NCBI RefSeq assembly: GCF_001421505.1
Contig: NZ_LMKL01000007.1
Location: forward strand, 62,001 to 126,000
From: Sphingomonas sp. Leaf17
Lineage (GTDB): Bacteria; Pseudomonadota; Alphaproteobacteria; Sphingomonadales; Sphingomonadaceae
Length of the DNA stretch: 64,000 nucleotides
Direction of reading: 5' to 3'
Under the pieces are notes generated by a model that was given only the letters and a program-made list of their open reading frames with translations, was not told where the DNA came from and did no database searches. The position numbers and the translations under genes were made by a program. Shown in pieces: positions 61,955-64,000 of the stretch (its first letter is position 1; each line of letters opens with the position of its first letter).

Positions 61955-62371
61955 CACCTTTTCGGGACCATTGCCGGCCGCTCAGGCGGCGGCGATGGCA
62001 GCGTCCTTCGATACGGGATGCGGCGTGCGTGGCGTGCCCGATCCCCGACGCGGCGTGGCAGCGTCGCAATCTCCGCCCGAGAACGGTCCCCATGACGGTG
62101 CCGATCTTGCCTGTGGAGCGCGCGCCGGGCGCATCGCGGGTGGTCGTCGCCTACCGTCAATCCGTCACAACAATATCTCGCAGAGACAGCATCCATAATG
62201 GATATTCCGTCGAAATATTATAATAACCAAAATGAACCAATGTTTCTTGTAAAGCAAAGAGAGGGGTCTATTGAAGACTAGAACTGGTTGTTCATCGAAT
62301 GAATGCTGAACAGGTATTGGGGATTCACCTTTCATAAACCCGGATTGCATAAAACCGACGCGAGGGGTTTT
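61955..62371. other. intergenic region before the tad-type genes
   Basis: 417 bases without a convincing gene. The second half (62160-62345) is AT-rich. A perfect -10 TATAAT lies at 62219-62224 without a clear -35, about 150 bases before tadE; ATCCAT-A-ATGGAT (62191-62203) is a small palindrome just upstream that could be an operator. Confidence 0.5.
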
Positions 62372-62794
62372 ATGATGGTGGCAAAACTCACGGCAATGGT
62401 CCGGTCGCGGCGGGGTTCGTCGCTGGTGGAATTTGCGCTCGCGCTGCCGGTGCTGCTCGGAATCCTGTTCGGGATATTGCTGTACGGTCAGTATTTCCTG
62501 CTGGCGCACAGCGTACAGGCGCTGGCCAACGACGCGGTCCGGGCGACGCTTGGCGGCCTGAACGCGACCGAGCGCCGGACCATCGCCAGCGCCAGCGTCC
62601 TCGCCGAACTGGCGACCCTGCCCGAACTGACTGCCAGCCGCGTGACGACCACGACGACCGAGGGTGCCGGCTTCGTGACCGTGTCGGTGCGTTACGACGC
62701 CGGCAATACCGCGATCTTCCGGTCCCGCCTGTTACCGATGCCGGACCCGGTGATCGAACGGAAGGCGGTCGTCCGGACCGGTGGCATCTCGTGA
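62372..62794 (+). CDS. TadE-like pilus assembly protein
   Basis: 140 residues. Basic start then SSLVEFALALPVLLGILFGI, the TadE pseudopilin signature with Glu, one helix and a short periplasmic domain. GAGGGG 62362-62367 supports ATG 62372 (or 62375). TadE/TadG are pseudopilins of the Flp/Tad pilus, though orphan copies are common; no other tad genes are visible here. Confidence 0.8.
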   Translation: MMVAKLTAMVRSRRGSSLVEFALALPVLLGILFGILLYGQYFLLAHSVQALANDAVRATLGGLNATERRTIASASVLAELATLPELTASRVTTTTTEGAGFVTVSVRYDAGNTAIFRSRLLPMPDPVIERKAVVRTGGIS

Positions 62795-64000
62795 CGCGCC
62801 GCCGGGCCGCGGGGCTGTTCCCGAATCGCGACGGCAACGTGTCGATCGTGGTGGCCGCCGGCCTGCCGTTGCTGATCGCGATGGGCGCGTTCGCGATCGA
62901 CATCGGATCGGCATCGCTGACCACCCGCCGCCTGCAGGGCGTGGCGGATGCGGCCGCACTCGCCGCCGCCGCCGATCCGGACCGCGCGCAGGCGGCGGCG
63001 GAGGCCACCGTCACCGGGTCCGGCTGGGCCGACGCGATCACCATCATCGCCACCACCGGCACCTATGCCGCCGATCCGGCCCGCGCGCCCGAGGCACGGT
63101 TTGCCGCGTCGTCCAGCGGCCGGGATGCGGTGCGGGTCCGGCTGGAAAGCCGGGCGCCGACCTTCTTTGCACGAATTCTTGGCAAGACCAGCATCCCGAT
63201 CGCCCGCAACGCGGTGGCCGCGCGCGAACGGCTGGCGGGCTTCTCGATCGGCAGTCGCCTCGCCTCGCTTGACGGCGGCATCGTCAACGCGCTGCTGAGC
63301 GGGTTGACCGGCAGCAGCGTGTCGTTGTCGGTCATGGACTACAACGCGCTGGCCGGGGTCGATGTCGACCTGTTCCGCTATCTCGACGCGCTGCGCACCA
63401 CGGCGTCGCTGGATGCCGCGACCTATTCCGATACCCTGGCCGCCACCGTGACGACGCCGCAGATCCTGGGGGCGCTGGCGTCGGTGCTGGACGCCGATGG
63501 CAAGGGCGCGGCGGCGGCGGCCCTGCGCAAACTGTCCGTCCAGGTCGGCAGCCAGTCGCTGTCGCTCGACGCGCTGATCGACGCGGGCAGTCTGGGCCGG
63601 CAGAGCAGTGGCGGTCAGGGGCTGGCGCGGGTCGACACCATGGCGTTCCTGACCAGCGCGTTGCAGATCGCATCGGGCAAGCGACAGGTGGCGCTGGATC
63701 TGGGGGCGGGTATCGCGGGGCTGGCGAGTACCAGGCTGACGATCGCGATCGGCGACCGGATGCAACGCTCCCCGTGGCTGACCGTCACCGACACCGGTAC
63801 GCCGATTCTGCGGACGGCGCAGGCGCGGATCTATCTGGAGGTGCGCCTGCTTGACGCGGGCCTGCCCGGCATCGGCACGCTGGTCGGCATCCGGGTGCCG
63901 CTGTTCGTCGAAATGGCGGCGGCGGAGGGGCGGCTGACCGCGATCGACTGTTCCAGTGCATCGAGCCGCGGCGTGACGCTGGAGGGGCGGGTCAATGCCG
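62791..64000 (+). CDS. TadG-like pilus/envelope protein, partial
   Basis: The frame opens with GTG overlapping the tadE stop and runs beyond the window (403 codons visible). N terminus LFPNRDGNVSIVVAAGLPLLIAMGAFAIDIGS (in part) is the TadG/TadE-type helix, then LQGVADAAALAAA, the typical start of these proteins. The middle (ADPARAPEARFAASSS) and the remaining part look like the DUF2134-like extracellular region. The end is missing, so a possible von Willebrand domain cannot be judged. Confidence 0.8.
   Translation, partial: MTRRRAAGLFPNRDGNVSIVVAAGLPLLIAMGAFAIDIGSASLTTRRLQGVADAAALAAAADPDRAQAAAEATVTGSGWADAITIIATTGTYAADPARAPEARFAASSSGRDAVRVRLESRAPTFFARILGKTSIPIARNAVAARERLAGFSIGSRLASLDGGIVNALLSGLTGSSVSLSVMDYNALAGVDVDLFRYLDALRTTASLDAATYSDTLAATVTTPQILGALASVLDADGKGAAAAALRKLSVQVGSQSLSLDALIDAGSLGRQSSGGQGLARVDTMAFLTSALQIASGKRQVALDLGAGIAGLASTRLTIAIGDRMQRSPWLTVTDTGTPILRTAQARIYLEVRLLDAGLPGIGTLVGIRVPLFVEMAAAEGRLTAIDCSSASSRGVTLEGRVNA

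Noticed and set aside
61917..62198. Plus-strand frame after gspN
   Set aside because: It starts inside gspN in another frame, gives a low-complexity product and has no ribosome-binding site.

Overview
The window is GC-rich chromosomal DNA from an alphaproteobacterium, most likely Sphingomonas or a close sphingomonad. The evidence is the gene content and order (gatCAB, tig-clpP-clpX, ccmCDEFGH, lon-hup, SPOR proteins, TonB receptors, a complete type II secretion operon), the abundance of TonB and autotransporter surface proteins, and GGAAC-N16-GTT-type general-stress promoters. No prophage, insertion sequence, rRNA operon or CRISPR array was seen. Genes are tightly packed and 4-base start/stop overlaps are common.

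Layout. 1-8.1 kb: miaA (partial) divergent from serB, two divergent SPOR-domain envelope proteins, pyrB with a degenerate dihydroorotase-like partner, ruvX and a DUF3089 hydrolase. 8.2-12.5 kb: gatC-gatA, then a roughly 1 kb insert (small Asp/His ORF, frameshifted AbrB antitoxin remnant, AT-rich membrane protein gene) and gatB. 12.5-19.7 kb: two small putative stress proteins, tRNA-Leu, trigger factor with a long tail, a glycosyltransferase, clpP, clpX, tRNA-His and a Leu/Phe-type amino-acid dehydrogenase. 19.7-21.6 kb: lower-GC accessory patch with an orphan Imm39-like immunity gene and a TetR/DUF1348 pair with palindromic operators. 21.8-26.7 kb: cytochrome c maturation operon. 26.8-31.5 kb: DUF3072 stress protein, alanine dehydrogenase with a divergent Lrp regulator, Kup potassium transporter, a 2H phosphoesterase and tRNA-Met. 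31.7-43.8 kb: trypsin-like autotransporter, fdhD-mobA, trxB, a lipoprotein, an M1 aminopeptidase divergent from lon, hup and tRNA-Val.

44-62 kb is the most interesting part. A lipoprotein resembling the extracellular ElpS of Caulobacter lies behind six 11-bp-phased Pho-box-like repeats. It is followed by a TonB-dependent receptor, a 2-oxoglutarate/Fe(II) hydroxylase with its own Pho-box-like site, and gspCDEFGHIJKLMN. I read this as a phosphate-starvation-induced secretion and uptake locus: the type II system exports the lipoprotein (and perhaps phosphatases encoded elsewhere) and the receptor imports a product. The prepilin peptidase gene is not in the window. The gsp operon is interrupted at three junctions by about 100-bp inverted-repeat (REP-like) elements of a family that recurs across the window. 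The leader of gspJ carries a 33-bp triplication that repeats the prepilin cleavage site. The window ends in tadE and a truncated tadG-like gene.
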